Positions 22,392 to 34,263 of a stretch of 64,000 nucleotides of DNA are shown piece after piece. The notes under the pieces were generated by a model that did not search any database, was not told the origin of the DNA, and worked only from the letters and a program-made list of their open reading frames with translations. Position numbers and translations under genes: made by a program. Source of the stretch: Vicia villosa. Lineage: Eukaryota; Streptophyta; Magnoliopsida; Fabales; Fabaceae. The DNA lies in the NCBI RefSeq assembly GCF_029867415.1, contig NW_026705156.1, positions 823,001 through 887,000 on the forward strand. Direction: 5' to 3'. Each line of letters opens with the position of its first letter. Positions within the stretch are counted from its first letter, which is position 1.

Positions 22392-23200
22392 TTGTTAGAA
22401 TTTATTCTCTTAGTTGCAATGCCAATCTTATCGAGTATATCGACTCTTTTGTGGAATCAATTAGAGAGCGTGAAAATTTTCTGCCTTAAAATTGAGTTCT
22501 ACATTGATCCTTATGATGGTGAAATAGGAACACTTCGTGACAAAATACTCATATGGATGGAATATGCTGGTGCGCATGGAATGCAAAATCTTTGTCTCCA
22601 TGTAGAAGACTGTAGAAGTAATAATAATAATTTTCTATTTAGCATTGCTGCACCTTCAAGTATATTTACCTGCACAACACTAGTAAGCCTTGATCTCTAT
22701 AAGTTATGGCTGAAGAATTTCTGTCTTTCTTCTAATACATTTGGATTAGGGTTTTTCCTTTAATCCAAATCATCGAAATTTTATATTGAAAATAAGTAAT
22801 GTAGATTTGTATTCTCTTCCGAAGGAGACTATTGAAGAGTTTAAAAAAACTAAGGTTACCAAACTTGATTACAGCAAGTATATTCCGTAGTATCTGGCCG
22901 GTTTTTTCACTGGAAGCACTATCTAGTGCTAAGTCATTGCGCTTAGATACGTTTAAATACCTCAATCCAAAAAATGTATGTTTTTATGATATTCCTGATC
23001 ATTGCTACCAACTCATATAATAAATAATGTTTTTTTAAAAAAAATAATTGGTTCAGGCAATCTGAGTCCAAATTATTATATTTCGATCTTTCAAAATTTA
23101 TGGAATTCGAGAGTTACGATTGGCTAATACGAATACTCAACCATTTCCCTGAGCTTGAGAGTAAGAATTCTTGCTCTGGCTTGTTAAACTTAACAATCAT
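22392..23200 (+). pseudogene. F-box/LRR/FBD gene fragment, copy 1
   Basis: Proteins of this family are substrate adaptors of SCF ubiquitin ligases. The frame to 22763 shows the usual central block: SVKIFCLKIEF, W.EYAGAHGMQNLCLHVED and SSIFTCTTLVSLDLYKLW, an FBD-type leucine-rich region. Further blocks lie in other frames: LRLPNLITASIFRSIWPVFS (22850-22910) and WLIRILNHFPELES (23115-23160), the latter like the FBD domain. The N-terminal F-box itself is absent, and at least two frame changes and several stops separate the blocks. It is a partial pseudogene. The upstream start cannot be set. Confidence 0.65.
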
Positions 23201-23704
23201 AATTTATTTACTACAAGTCTACCCGTGTGATGCACGGATAAATCTTATGAAATTATTATTAATGAATATTAAATTTGAAAAAATAATTTAAGTATTATAA
23301 TATTAAATATTAATAAAAGTTGGAAAAAAACACCAAAGAATAAAAATCATTTAGATATTTAGATGTGACAGTTCTTAAAATATCATAAAATATAATTTGA
23401 AATGGTTCAAAATTCAAAATATGTACCGATAGAAAAGAAAAAAAATTAAAATCAATAAAGTTAAAAGATATTTAAAATTTGTAACCAAAAAAATCAAAAA
23501 TTAACAAATATAATTAGAAAAGTAAAAAATATTTTAAAAATAAATACTATTAAAAAAATTTAAAAATAAAAACAAAAAATAATAAAAATTATTTGGTGTG
23601 ACAAATAATAAAAGAAAGTTGGGGTGCTGTAACACAACAACATACATTTAAAAAGAGAAAATTAAACAATTTTATTTTGTTTAATAGTAGTAATAATAAT
23701 GACA

Positions 23705-23705
<1 letters not shown>

Positions 23706-23768
<63 letters not shown>
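23706..23768. repeat. (TTA)21 microsatellite
   Basis: Pure trinucleotide tract. The duplicate at 25807-25842 has 12 units. Confidence 0.95.
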
Positions 23769-24040
23769 GAGAAAGTGGATTATGAAAATCGATTGTGGTG
23801 TGAGGTTTATATTGAAAGATAGAACTAAGGGTATGTTTGGATTGGTATGTTTGGATTGATAAAATATGATGGAATGGAGCGGAATGGAATAGAATAAGTT
23901 TATGTTCTATCGTTTGGATCGGTTAAAAACGGATGGAATAGAGTGGTATCGGATGGAATGCATCCCATCATATTCCATCACTTTCCATCATTTTTTGTAC
24001 CTCCAATTTGGGTGGAATGAAAAAATTACTCTATTCTCTG

Positions 24041-25805
24041 TCGTAACCCCTGTAACGGCAGAGACCCTTCACATATAGGTAACTGTCGTGGTCGAATAGG
24101 ATGGACGATTCTGGCCTTATTTGGAGCAATGTCTGCCGAGTTGGAGATCATAGGTTGGCCGACTTGAAGGGTCGTCTACCTACTTGATGGTTCCAAAGGT
24201 TAATCCTAATTTCTATCTGTTTTGTTCTAAGTTCACTTCCTCTATCTTGTGTCGGTTTGCTTGATCGACCTAAACATTTCAAATATGTACAAGTGGAAAC
24301 TCTCAAGACCAGTTTTTAAGGAGAGGAGTGGGTCTTTTTGTTTTGACCGAAGTTGTCAAGGATGTATATTAATTAATAATAGTTTTTGATAACTTAATAT
24401 GAATAAAATATAAAAGATATTGTGTTAACATATATAAATGTCTAATATCAAAGGCAGTTCTACTTATGTTAAGTTGAGGTGATTTTATTTTTTTGTTAGA
24501 ATTTATTCTCTTAGTTGCAATGCCAATCTTATCGAGTATATCGACTCTTTTGTGGAATCAATTATAGAGCGTGAAAATTTTCTGCCTTAAAATTGAGTTC
24601 TACATTGATCCTTATGATGGTGAAATAGGAACACTTCGTGACAAAATACTCATATGGATGGAATATGCTGGTGCGCATGGAATGCAAAATCTTTGTCTCC
24701 ATGTAGAAGACTGTAGAAGTAATAATAATAATTTTCTATTTAGCATTGCTGCACCTTCAAGTATATTTACCTGCACAACACTAGTAAGCCTTGATCTCTA
24801 TAAGTTATGGCTGAAGAATTTCTGTCTTTCTTCTAATACATTTGGATTAGGGTTTTTCCTTTAATCCAAATCATCGAAATTTTATATTGAAAATAAGTAA
24901 TGTAGATTTGTATTCTCTTCCGAAGGAGACTATTGAAGAGTTTAAAAAAACTAAGGTTACCAAACTTGATTACAGCAAGTATATTCCGTAGTATCTGGCC
25001 GGTTTTTTCACTGGAAGCACTATCTAGTGCTAAGTCATTGCGCTTAGATACGTTTAAATACCTCAATCCAAAAAATGTATGTTTTTATGATATTCCTGAT
25101 CATTGCTACCAACTCATATAATAAATAATGTTTTTTTTAAAAAAATAATTGGTTCAGGCAATCTGAGTCCAAATTATTATATTTCGATCTTTCAAAATTT
25201 ATGGAATTCGAGAGTTACGATTGGCTAATACGAATACTCAACCATTTCCCTGAGCTTGAGAGTAAGAATTCTTGCTCTGGTTTGTTAAACTTAACAATCA
25301 TAATTTATTTACTACAAGTCTACCCGTGTGATGCACGGATAAATCTTATGAAATTATTATTAATGAATATTAAATTTGAAAAAATAATTTAAGTATTATA
25401 ATATTAAATATTAATAAAAGTTGGAAAAAAACACCAAAGAATAAAAATCATTTAGATATTTAGATGTGACAGTTCTTAAAATATCATAAAATATAATTTG
25501 AAATGGTTCAAAATTCAAAATATGTACCGATAGAAAAGAAAAAAAATTAAAATCAATAAAGTTAAAAGATATTTAAAATTTGTAACCAAAAAAATCAAAA
25601 ATTAACAAATATAATTAGAAAAGTAAAAAATATTTTAAAAATAAATACTATTAAAAAAATTTAAAAATAAAAACAAAAAATAATAAAAATTATTTGGTGT
25701 GACAAATAATAAAAGAAAGTTGGGGTGCTGTAACACAACAACATACATTTAAAAAGAGAAAACTAAACAATTTTATTTTGTTTAATAGTAGTAATAATAA
25801 TGACA

Positions 25806-25842
<37 letters not shown>

Positions 25843-26110
25843 GAGAAAGTGGATTATGAAAATCGATTGTGGTGTTAGGTTTATATTGAAAGATAGAACT
25901 AAGGGTATGTTTGGATTGGTATGTTTGGATTGATAAAATATGATGGAATGGAGCGGAATGGAATAGAATAAGTTTATGTTCTATCGTTTGGATCGGTTAA
26001 AAACGGATGGAATAGAGTGGTATCGGATGGAATGCATCCCATCATATTCCATCACTTTCCATCATTTTTTGTACCTCCAATTTGGGTGGAATGAAAAAAT
26101 TACTCTATTC
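24041..26110 (+). repeat. Tandem duplication, copy 2
   Basis: Second copy, offset 2101 bp from the first. It has (TTA)12 instead of (TTA)21 and runs on into the full Tourist MITE, so this copy retains the original right-hand context. Confidence 0.95.
24493..25301 (+). pseudogene. F-box/LRR/FBD gene fragment, copy 2
   Basis: Same fragment as at 22392, offset 2101 bp. It carries an extra nonsense change: TAG at 24565-24567 where copy 1 has GAG, so the longest open block shrinks to 97 codons (24571-24864). All other lesions are shared, so the gene was already dead before duplication. Confidence 0.65.
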
Positions 26111-26219
26111 TATTATGAAGTATCCAAACAATGAAATGACGTATTTATTTCATTTCACTCCGTTCCGCTCTATTCCATCCCGCTCCGCTCCGTTCTTTTT
26201 ATTGTATCCAAATATAGCC
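25903..26219. mobile_element. Tourist-like (PIF/Harbinger) MITE, complete
   Basis: The 317-bp element has termini GGGTATGTTTGGAT and ATCCAAATATAGCC and is flanked by TAA on both sides (25900-25902, 26220-26222), matching the 3-bp target of PIF/Harbinger. Its 5' two-thirds recurs at 23829-24037, cut by the tandem-duplication junction. Confidence 0.75.
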
Positions 26220-26298
26220 TAAAAAAATTAGTAAAGTGGCGGATAGAAATATATCATTCCTTTATAAATCAAAGGATCTTGATTTTATATATCTTAAA

Positions 26299-26592
26299 GG
26301 GTTAATGAACTTTTTCGTCCCTTTTAATATTTCAAATTTCGTTTTTAGTCCCTCTAAAATTTTCCTTCAAGAAATCGTCCCTTCAAAATTTTTCTTCCGA
26401 ACTATTGGTCCCTAATGTCAAATTTCCTAGCTAATCGGTGGCTAAAGTCGTAGCTAATCTCTAGCAAATTTGACGTTAGGGACCAATAGTTTAAACGAAA
26501 AATTTTGAAGGGACGATTTTTTAAAGGAAAATTTTGGAGGGACTAAAAACGAAATCTGCAATATTTAGAGGGACCAAAATGTTCATTAACCC
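26299..26592. mobile_element. Mutator-type foldback MITE, 9-bp TSD
   Basis: The 294-bp palindromic element has arms beginning GGGTTAATGAAC and ending GTTCATTAACCC. It is flanked by the perfect 9-bp duplication TATCTTAAA (26290-26298, 26593-26601), characteristic of MULEs. Confidence 0.85.
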
Positions 26593-26960
26593 TATCTTAA
26601 AAACAAAATTCAAAATAATTATTAAATACCAGTATTATATTATGAGTTTTTTTTGTTAAAACATAAAGTTAACTGTTTTTTGATCTCCAAGATAAATAAA
26701 AATTAACCAAATCATGGCAAATTTGATAAAAACATAAAGTTTGTAAATGTTTTTTGATCAGCAATGTAAATAAGAATTAAACAAATTATGATAAATTTAA
26801 TTAAAAAATGATGAAAAATTTGATAAAAACAAAAAAATATATATATAATAAAAAATGAAATAAGACATTAAAATAGAAACAAACAATAGGAGAAGTAAGT
26901 AAAAATTTGAATTGTAATACAATAATTTGGTGAAAGAGGATATTGAAATATGAGTTAAAA

Positions 26961-27125
26961 GGTAGTGCACTGACAGTGTAAAATAGTTTTACACTGTCAT
27001 TCAATAGAAAACCATCAATTTGCCATGTCATTAAATAATTTTTTAAATTAAAAAATGGTTTAATTGGACACATGGTGGTGATTGGTTGACAGTGTAAAAT
27101 TATATTACACTGTCAGTGCATCACC
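26961..27125. mobile_element. Small MITE with hairpin arms
   Basis: Inverted ends share GTGCACTGACAGTGTAAAA and its complement with few mismatches. Each arm itself folds (TGACAGTGTAAAA...TTTTACACTGTCA). No clear target duplication, so boundaries are approximate. Confidence 0.65.
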
Positions 27126-27226
27126 CCTTTTGTCTTGAAATATTATTAAAACAAACCTTTAAATTTAAGCTTTTTCAACCATAGCATTATAAAAAAGAAG
27201 CCTCTTTGTCAAAGTACCTAGTACCT

Positions 27227-27325
27227 ACAAATAAATTAAAACATTTCCAATGGCGTGAAGAGTAAAATATTGTGACCTACAAATAAAACATTTACCAATT
27301 GCATGAAGAGTAAAATATTGTGATT
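27227..27325. repeat. Short tandem duplication of about 50 bp
   Basis: ACAAATAAA...ACATTT.CCAAT.GC.TGAAGAGTAAAATATTGTGA occurs twice in succession (about 27227-27273 and 27279-27323) with minor differences. Confidence 0.75.
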
Positions 27326-27341
27326 GAGATGAAATACCAAT

Positions 27342-27531
27342 GAGAAATGCTAGTAACACTCTCTTTTCAACACTCTCTTCAACACTTACTTTCTTATTGG
27401 TTAAAACATGTGTGAGTCCTACCACTTCATGTGGAATTCATTTCCAAAGTGAGGGACCCACACATATTTCAACCAATAAAAAAGTGAGTATTTGAGAGAG
27501 TGTTGAAAAGAGAGTGTTGCTAGCACTCCTC
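27342..27531. mobile_element. Mutator-type MITE, 9-bp TSD
   Basis: The 190-bp element has ends GAGAAATGCTAGTAACACTC and, inverted, GAGGAGTGCTAGCAACACTC; inverted arms run about 36 bp. It is flanked by the perfect 9-bp duplication AATACCAAT (27333-27341, 27532-27540). Confidence 0.9.
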
Positions 27532-27886
27532 AATACCAATAAAGAAGTTAAGAGTGAGATTCAATAGCATGAGAAAAGTAAAATTTTGTGCAATTATTTA
27601 TAAAAGGGAATAATGGTGTGAACGGGTGGGGTGAGCGGGACTAATGGTGTGATGGGAATAATAGATTAATTTAGAATATATTATAATTTTTACGAAGGGT
27701 TTTAATATGCGATGTGATTTTTATTAATAAAATAGTAATAATTTAAAAATTTGCCGATAGCTAAATATATTAGATGGAGTTAGTGGTAGTAGTGGGATAG
27801 TTATTTATTTATTGTTTTGAAATAGTTTGAATTAAAATACTTGTTTAGCTATTTTTAAGTCAATATTATTTATTGATTAGTTATTA

Positions 27887-28323
27887 CTCCCTCCGTTCCT
27901 TTTTAAGTGTCGTTTTAGAAGAACTTTTTTGTTCCTATTTAAGTGTCGTTTTATAATTTAATGTTATAATTTGTCAATTATACCCTTATTTTTTTATTAA
28001 CTCTACCTCACATTTTTCAATTAGTTATTGGAAAAAGAGAGTATATGAATGAATTTAATTAGAAAGAGAAAAATAAATAAGGGTATGATAGGAAAAGTAA
28101 CTCTAACAATCCACTATCGGTTGAAGAGCTTTCTGCTAAAATGACACTTAAAAAGGAACGGCCTCACATTTTTCAATTAGTTATTGGAAAAAGAGAGTAT
28201 ATGAATGAATTTAATTAGAAAGAGAAAAATAAATAAGGGTATGATAGGAAAAGTAACTCTAACAATCCACTATCGGGGGAAGAGCTTTCTGCTAAAATGA
28301 CACTTAAAAAGGAACGGAGGGAG
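27887..28323. mobile_element. Stowaway MITE with internal 156-bp duplication
   Basis: Ends CTCCCTCCGTTCC / GGAACGGAGGGAG with TA on both sides, as for Stowaway (Tc1/mariner-derived). 437 bp long. Positions 28006-28161 are repeated at 28162-28317 with two or so differences, so the 3' half is doubled. Confidence 0.85.
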
Positions 28324-28499
28324 TAATGAATAATCTATCATATAAGAAAAGTCTACCATTTCCTCATCTCTTAGATATGCCACATTAGCCTCTCTTCTCA
28401 CAAAATTCCACATCATTCCTTTCCCATTGTAGGATTGAACTTTAAACCTCCAACCTCTCATGATCTCGCAGTTACAAATTATTTACTTTCTCTGGCCAT

Positions 28500-29230
28500 T
28501 CACATTCACAACTGCTTACAGCACTAATGACCTCATATAATGCTTCTGCCTTCCAAGTCCTCCACCTTCCACGTTCCAAAACACTTTTATCATTACTATA
28601 TATATAACCATCATACTTTCACAGTATCTATCATGTTCATCAAACCTAATCGTGGAAAATTTTGGTTTATACTATTTTTGCAATTACAGCCATTCCCACG
28701 ACTATTCATGTGGAAAATTTTGGTTTATACTATTTTTGCAATTACAGTCATTCCCACGACTATTCATGGACAAACCAGAATTTAACATTTTTTTCTTTCT
28801 TTTCTTGATAGAAAATATCTTTCATGTTATTTGCAGGTTGAATTTGTAGTGTATCATTCTGAAGTACTAATTGGCGTTTCATGTTATTTGCAGGTTGAAT
28901 TTGTAATGTATCATTCTGAAGTACCAATTGGCGTCACTCCATAGTATATGGTTCGTTTTTTACATGGGTTGTTTCCAATCCCTATTTTCTATTTTTTAGT
29001 AACATTTTAAATATTGTCCTAATATGTGTTTTGGATTTTTTTCTGGTGCAGATAGTAGAAAACATCGTCTATACGATTCGTTTGAAATAAATATTCTTCT
29101 TTGACTGTCCCGAAAGTTTGAGCTGTAGAAGTAGAAATCAAGTTGGCTGGTGTCAATATACAATGGAGAATCTGCTTGAAATTACTGGGTTATGCTTGCG
29201 CAAGTTTTGTCAAAAATGTAGATATTATAC
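28500..29230 (+). other. Unidentified fragment with exon-like blocks and two short tandem duplications
   Basis: GC content is higher than around it. Candidate 3' splice sites (TTTTTGCAATTACAG, TTATTTGCAG, TTCTGGTGCAG) precede blocks without strong protein similarity. 28653-28710 is repeated at 28711-28768 (58 bp), and 28820-28876 at 28877-28933 (57 bp). It may be a captured gene fragment; the parent gene is not recognised. Confidence 0.4.
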
Positions 29231-30063
29231 TATGTAAATAACATGATATTTTATATTAATTCATAGAATGAACTTTAATTTTTTATATTTTAAGTGCAAA
29301 TATTAATAAATAAATCTTAATTGATTGATTTTATGTTTGAGTGATATTTATATTAAATCTTAGTAATTATAAAAATTGTAGATATTATAATATGTAAATA
29401 AGATAATATTTTATATTAATTCATAGAACTAAAGAATATTTTAGTTAGGTCAAATTAAGAAATTAAGGTTATTAATATATACAAAGTTAGTTTTATAAAA
29501 TATTATTGATATTTATTTATTATAAGGTCGAACAAAACAAAAAATAAAGATAAAATATTACCTATAAAAACATTATATTTGTTTAGGTAAATAAAGAGTT
29601 TTGAAATGAAAAGACATAAATCATTTACCTATAAAAAAATTAAATATCATAATCATTTTACTTGATTGCAACTTTAATTTTTTATTTAATCTGATTGCAA
29701 CTTTTGATTTATTATTTTTAATTTTTTGATTTAATGTGATTACAATTTTTAACTTCTTATCCATAATAATCCAAGCATTATGGTCGATTTGAACGTGATT
29801 TTAAAGAATGGTTTGTTGAAATAATGAAGCAGCACACCTATTTTCTTGATATGGAAATAATTGGTATATTATTGCAAATTTTAATAAATAAATTTCATTG
29901 ATTAATTGATAAAATTGATTTTATCTTTGAGTGATATTTATATTAAATCTTAGTAGCTATAAAAATTATAGATATTATAATATATAAATAACATAATATT
30001 GTATATTAATTCATATAACTAAAGAATATTTTAGTTAGGTCAAATTAAAAAATTTAAGTTTAT

Positions 30064-30120
<57 letters not shown>

Positions 30121-30440
30121 AAAGTTGGTTTTATAAAATATTATTGATATTTATTTATTCTAAGGTCGAACAAAAATAAATAAATATAGAATATAATAAA
30201 ATATTACAAATTCAAAACATATACATAATTTTGAAATGTATAAGAAAATAGAATCAAAGAATAAAGAAAAAAACAGTATATTTTTTTAGGTAAATAAAGA
30301 GTTTAGAATGAAAAGACATAAATCATTTACTTATAAAAAAGTTAAATATCATCATTATCTTTAGTAATCATTGATCGATTGATTGCAACTTCTAATTTAT
30401 GATTTAATGCATGTGATTGCAACTTTTGATTTCTTATTCT
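29210..30440. repeat. Degenerate direct repeats of about 600 bp, AT-rich
   Basis: The block TTGAGTGATATTTATATTAA ... AGAATATTTTAGTTAGGTCA ... AAGGTCGAACAAAA at 29337-29540 recurs at 29925-30175, and AATGAAAAGACATAAATC at about 29603 recurs at about 30307. A third partial copy starts at 29211. No gene is seen. Confidence 0.75.
30066..30114. repeat. (AT)n microsatellite
   Basis: About 24 AT units inside the second degenerate repeat copy. Confidence 0.9.
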
Positions 30441-31218
30441 TTTAGTACTTACCATATGTATATTTAAGTTATTAGATTTGAGAAAATATTGTACTTTTAT
30501 ATCTTACAAAATTATATTGTTTTTACAATATTGTATGATTTACCTAAAAATAATATAATTTTGAGTAAATATTGTACTTTTGTATGATTTACCTAAAATT
30601 ATCTAACTTTGTAAGATATAAAAGCCTTTTTAACGACCCATACCTTAAAATCAGTATGTTGGGAATAATTTAATTGATATAGAATCAATACATTAAAATC
30701 ATATCAACTACTTACCAATATCTTAATTGGTATAAAATAAATACGTTACAAATATATTTAGTACTCCAATTATATTGATGTTGTATCACCAAAAATTGAG
30801 TGAATCATATTATCATTAAAAATTAATAAATATAATTTATCTCACTTGATTTCCTTCAAAATTATTTAATAGAAACTTTCCAAAATAATGAATTTATCAA
30901 CATAATTTTGAAACCAAATTTCATATGGTTAGAAGATTTTTAACCTCTCATTTAACAAAAGGATAAATATTATTAGATAGATATTTTAATAAAATGTTTT
31001 AGGCATATCATTGCTTTTATATATTGTATGGAGTTTTTAGATAAAAAATTCATAGATATTATTATAAAAATAAAGTATATTTTCAAAATATATATTTAAA
31101 ATACAACATGTGCCATCGTCATTCTCTGTATAGAAAAACTAACTACTATTTTCTATTTGCACTTTAATAAGATTTCTTACTAATACTACTAAATTATTTA
31201 AAATATAAAATATGAAAG

Positions 31219-31219
<1 letters not shown>
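30441..31219. other. AT-rich spacer, nothing recognised
   Basis: No open frame, terminal repeat or RNA signal could be supported. Confidence 0.6.

Positions 31220-31220
<1 letters not shown>

Positions 31221-31282
<62 letters not shown>
31221..31282. repeat. (AT)n microsatellite
   Basis: About 30 AT units. Confidence 0.9.
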
Positions 31283-31286
<4 letters not shown>

Positions 31287-31379
31287 GAAATTTTTTAGAG
31301 ATTATTAAATAAAATAAATATATTAGATCTATTGACTTTTTTTAAAAAAAATATTTAAAAATAACTATGGGTGTTAATA

Positions 31380-31500
31380 AGCATAAGTAATCGAATGAAA
31401 CATAAGTATTGTATGAATAAATAGTAATAGAATGAAACATAAGTAATGTATGAATAAGTAGTAATAGAATGAAACATAAGTAATATATGAATAAATAATA
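31380..31500. repeat. 37-bp tandem repeat, three copies
   Basis: Units of GAATGAAACATAAGTAATGT followed by ATGAATAAGTAGTAATA, with small changes. Confidence 0.8.
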
Positions 31501-31790
31501 TCAAAATTGTATGATATTTTTTATTAATCATACAATTTGTTTGTCATTTATAAAATTTAAAATTTAATTGAACAAGTTCATCAATAATCAATATATATAT
31601 TTATTTATATATAATATAATATAATTGAAATATTACCATTAAAACTTTAATGGGTCAATTCTATCCAAATACAAAATAATATATTACGGATACACACTGG
31701 TAATTATATGGTACGCACATATGATACTGATATTAACACATTTAATTAAATGTAATAACCAGAATAAGTTTACAATTGATTTAAATAGTT

Positions 31791-32053
31791 GGCTTAATTG
31801 CAACTTTGGTCCCCCTATTTTGTCTTTTTCTCGATTTTAGTCCCCCATTTTTAAAACCACGATTTTGGTCCCCTTTTTGAGTTTTCTAATGAAAAAGAGA
31901 CAGGAATAAGGACTAATTTTGCAGAAAAAAACAAAATAGAGGGACGAAAATTGCACAGAAAACTTAAAAAAAGACTAAAATAGTGATTTTTAAAATAGAG
32001 GGATCAAAATCAAGAAAAAGACAAAATAGGAGGATTAAAGTTGCAATTAAGCC
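31791..32053. mobile_element. Mutator-type foldback MITE, 9-bp TSD
   Basis: The 263-bp element has arms beginning GGCTTAATTGCAACTTTGGT and ending GTTGCAATTAAGCC. It is flanked by the perfect 9-bp duplication TAAATAGTT (31782-31790, 32054-32062). Confidence 0.88.
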
Positions 32054-32329
32054 TAAATAGTTTTATAAATAATTCCAAAACAAAAATATTTATATATAGG
32101 AATAATTAACTATTGATTCAAATATTTTATATATGGAATAATATATTTGATTTGTAAATTGAGTTTAATCAATTATATTAAATATTTATTATTAATTGTA
32201 TTATATAATTTGATAGAATATTTCTTCATTATAATTTGTCAATTTAAGATTTTTGTTATTATAAAAAAATTTAATTATCATAAAATATTTTTAAACAATG
32301 TTAAAATTAATTTATTTTTGTTTCAAAAA

Positions 32330-33670
32330 TATCATCAAAATATTGAATATTAATAGAAATATAAAGTTACTGATAAAAAAATTGAATATTAACGGGAACA
32401 TGTAGTTATTAATCAAAATATTGAATATTAATAGAATTTTTTTTAATATTAATGGGTACATGAAGTTACTAATCAAAATATTGAATATTAAACATAATAT
32501 TAAATTACTGATCAAAATATTAAATGTATTGAATATTAACGGAAACATGAAGTTACTGATAAAAAATGGCATTTTAACGAGAGCATAAAGTTACTGATCA
32601 AAATATTGAATATTAACGAGAACACGAAGTTATTGATCAAACTATTGAATATTAACGGGAAAACAAAGTTATTGATCAAATTATATTGAATATTAACGGG
32701 AACATGAAGTTATTAATCAAAATATTGAATATTAACGAGAACATGAAGTTAGTAATCAAAATATTGAATATTAACGTGAGTATTAAATTACAGAGCAAAG
32801 TATATAATATTAACGGAAACATGGAGTTACTGCTAAAAATATTGAATAATAACGGAAACATGGCGTTATTAATCAAACTATTGAATATTAACAGGAACAC
32901 ATTTGAAACATTAACAGAAACACGAAGTTAGTGATCAAAATAATGAATATTAATGGGAACTTGAAGTTATTGATCAAAATATTGAATTTTAACGGGAACA
33001 TGAAGTTACTGAACAAAATATTGAATATCAACGAGAACACGAAGTTACTGATCAAAATATTAAATATTAAGGGGAACATGAAGTTACTGGTCAAAATATT
33101 GAATATTAATGGGAAATGAAGTTTATTGATCAAAATATTGAATATTAGTGGGAACACGGAGTTACTGATCAAAATATTGAATATTAACGGGAGCACGGAG
33201 TTATTGATTAAAATATTAAATATTAACGGGAGCACAAAGTTAATGATCAAAATTTTGAATATTATCGAAAACATTAAGTTACTATCCAAATTTTAAAAAT
33301 TAACAGGAACAAATTTTGAATATTAACGGGAACACAAAGTTACTAATCAAAATAATAAATGTTGACCGGAACACGGAGTTATTGACAAAATATTGAATAT
33401 TAACAGGAACATTAAGTTACTGATAATTTTTTTGAATATTAACGGAAACGAATTTGGAATATTAACGGGAACACGAACTTATTGATCAAAATAATGAATA
33501 TTAACGGGAACAAGGAGTTACTGATCAAAATAATGAATATTAACAAGAACATGAAGTTACTGATCAAAATTTTGAAAATTAACGGGAAGAAATTTGAAAT
33601 ATTAACGGGAATACGAAGTTACTTATCAAAATAATGAATATTAACGGGAACATGAAGTAACTGGTCAAAG
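32330..33670. repeat. 39-bp minisatellite, about 34 copies
   Basis: The unit is GAATATTAACGGGAACATGA followed by AGTTACTGATCAAAATATT, with substitutions and small indels. Since 39 is a multiple of three, apparent proteins of 13-residue repeats appear on both strands; they are artefacts. The array is bracketed by direct repeats of about 65 bp (32196-32262 and 33888-33955). Confidence 0.93.
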
Positions 33671-34108
33671 TATTTTTCTATTAATTATGCATTTTGAATG
33701 AATCATTATTATAAATGGAGTTTGTAGTGGTTTCTCATTGGCCTACAAGACAGACCTGATAGTTTGAGATTGGGCTGATAGTTTGTAGTTATAATTGAGC
33801 CAAAATAATTAATTTTCTCCTTAGCTAGCAAAAAATAATCGATTCTCCTTAGCTGATAGTTTGAGATTGGGCTAATAGTTATCACTAATTGAATTATATA
33901 ATTTGATTGAATATTTCTTCATTATAATTCGTGAATTTGCGATTTTAAAACTTTTCCTTCATTATAATTTGTTAAATAAAATATTACTATTTTTATAACT
34001 TTTTCAATTTTACCTAAAACTTAATCTTTTACTAATATGTTTTATTTTTCTCAATCACAATGCGCGAAAACGACGGGTACCCGTGCGAACGCACGGGTAA
34101 GACACTAG
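33671..34108 (+). mobile_element. Helitron 3' end
   Basis: The palindrome ACCCGTGCG-AA-CGCACGGGT at 34079-34098 is followed after six bases by CTAG (34105-34108) and then T, the standard plant Helitron 3' terminus (hairpin, then CTRR, host T). The 5' end (TC after A) could not be located, so the span given is minimal. The minisatellite is probably inside the same element. Confidence 0.7.
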
Positions 34109-34115
34109 TTTAGAG

Positions 34116-34263
34116 TAATAGTGGAATGGTAACCGTAATAATTAGGAGTTACGGTGAAATTGGATATTGTTTTTTGAGAACTTTAATATATAAGATTTTA
34201 GGTAATAGTGGAATGGTAACCGTAATAATTAGGAGTTAGGGTGAAACTGAAAATTGTTTTTTG
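34116..34263. repeat. Direct repeat pair, about 65 bp, 84 bp apart
   Basis: AATAGTGGAATGGTAACCGT and the following AATAATTAGGAGTTA...TTGTTTTTTGAG occur at about 34117 and 34205. Confidence 0.85.

Larger units (their letters stand above)
21940..24037 (+). repeat. Tandem duplication, copy 1 (2.1 kb)
   Basis: The sequence from TCGTAACCCCTGTAACGGCA through the F-box fragment, a (TTA)21 tract and the start of a Tourist MITE is repeated at 24041. About half a dozen base differences and one microsatellite length change are visible between copies. A 3-bp filler (CTG, 24038-24040) lies at the junction. Confidence 0.95.

Noticed and set aside
32312..33289. Open frames encoding 13-residue repeats on both strands
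   Set aside because: They follow from a 39-bp repeat length free of stops; both strands are open at once and no start or regulatory context is present.
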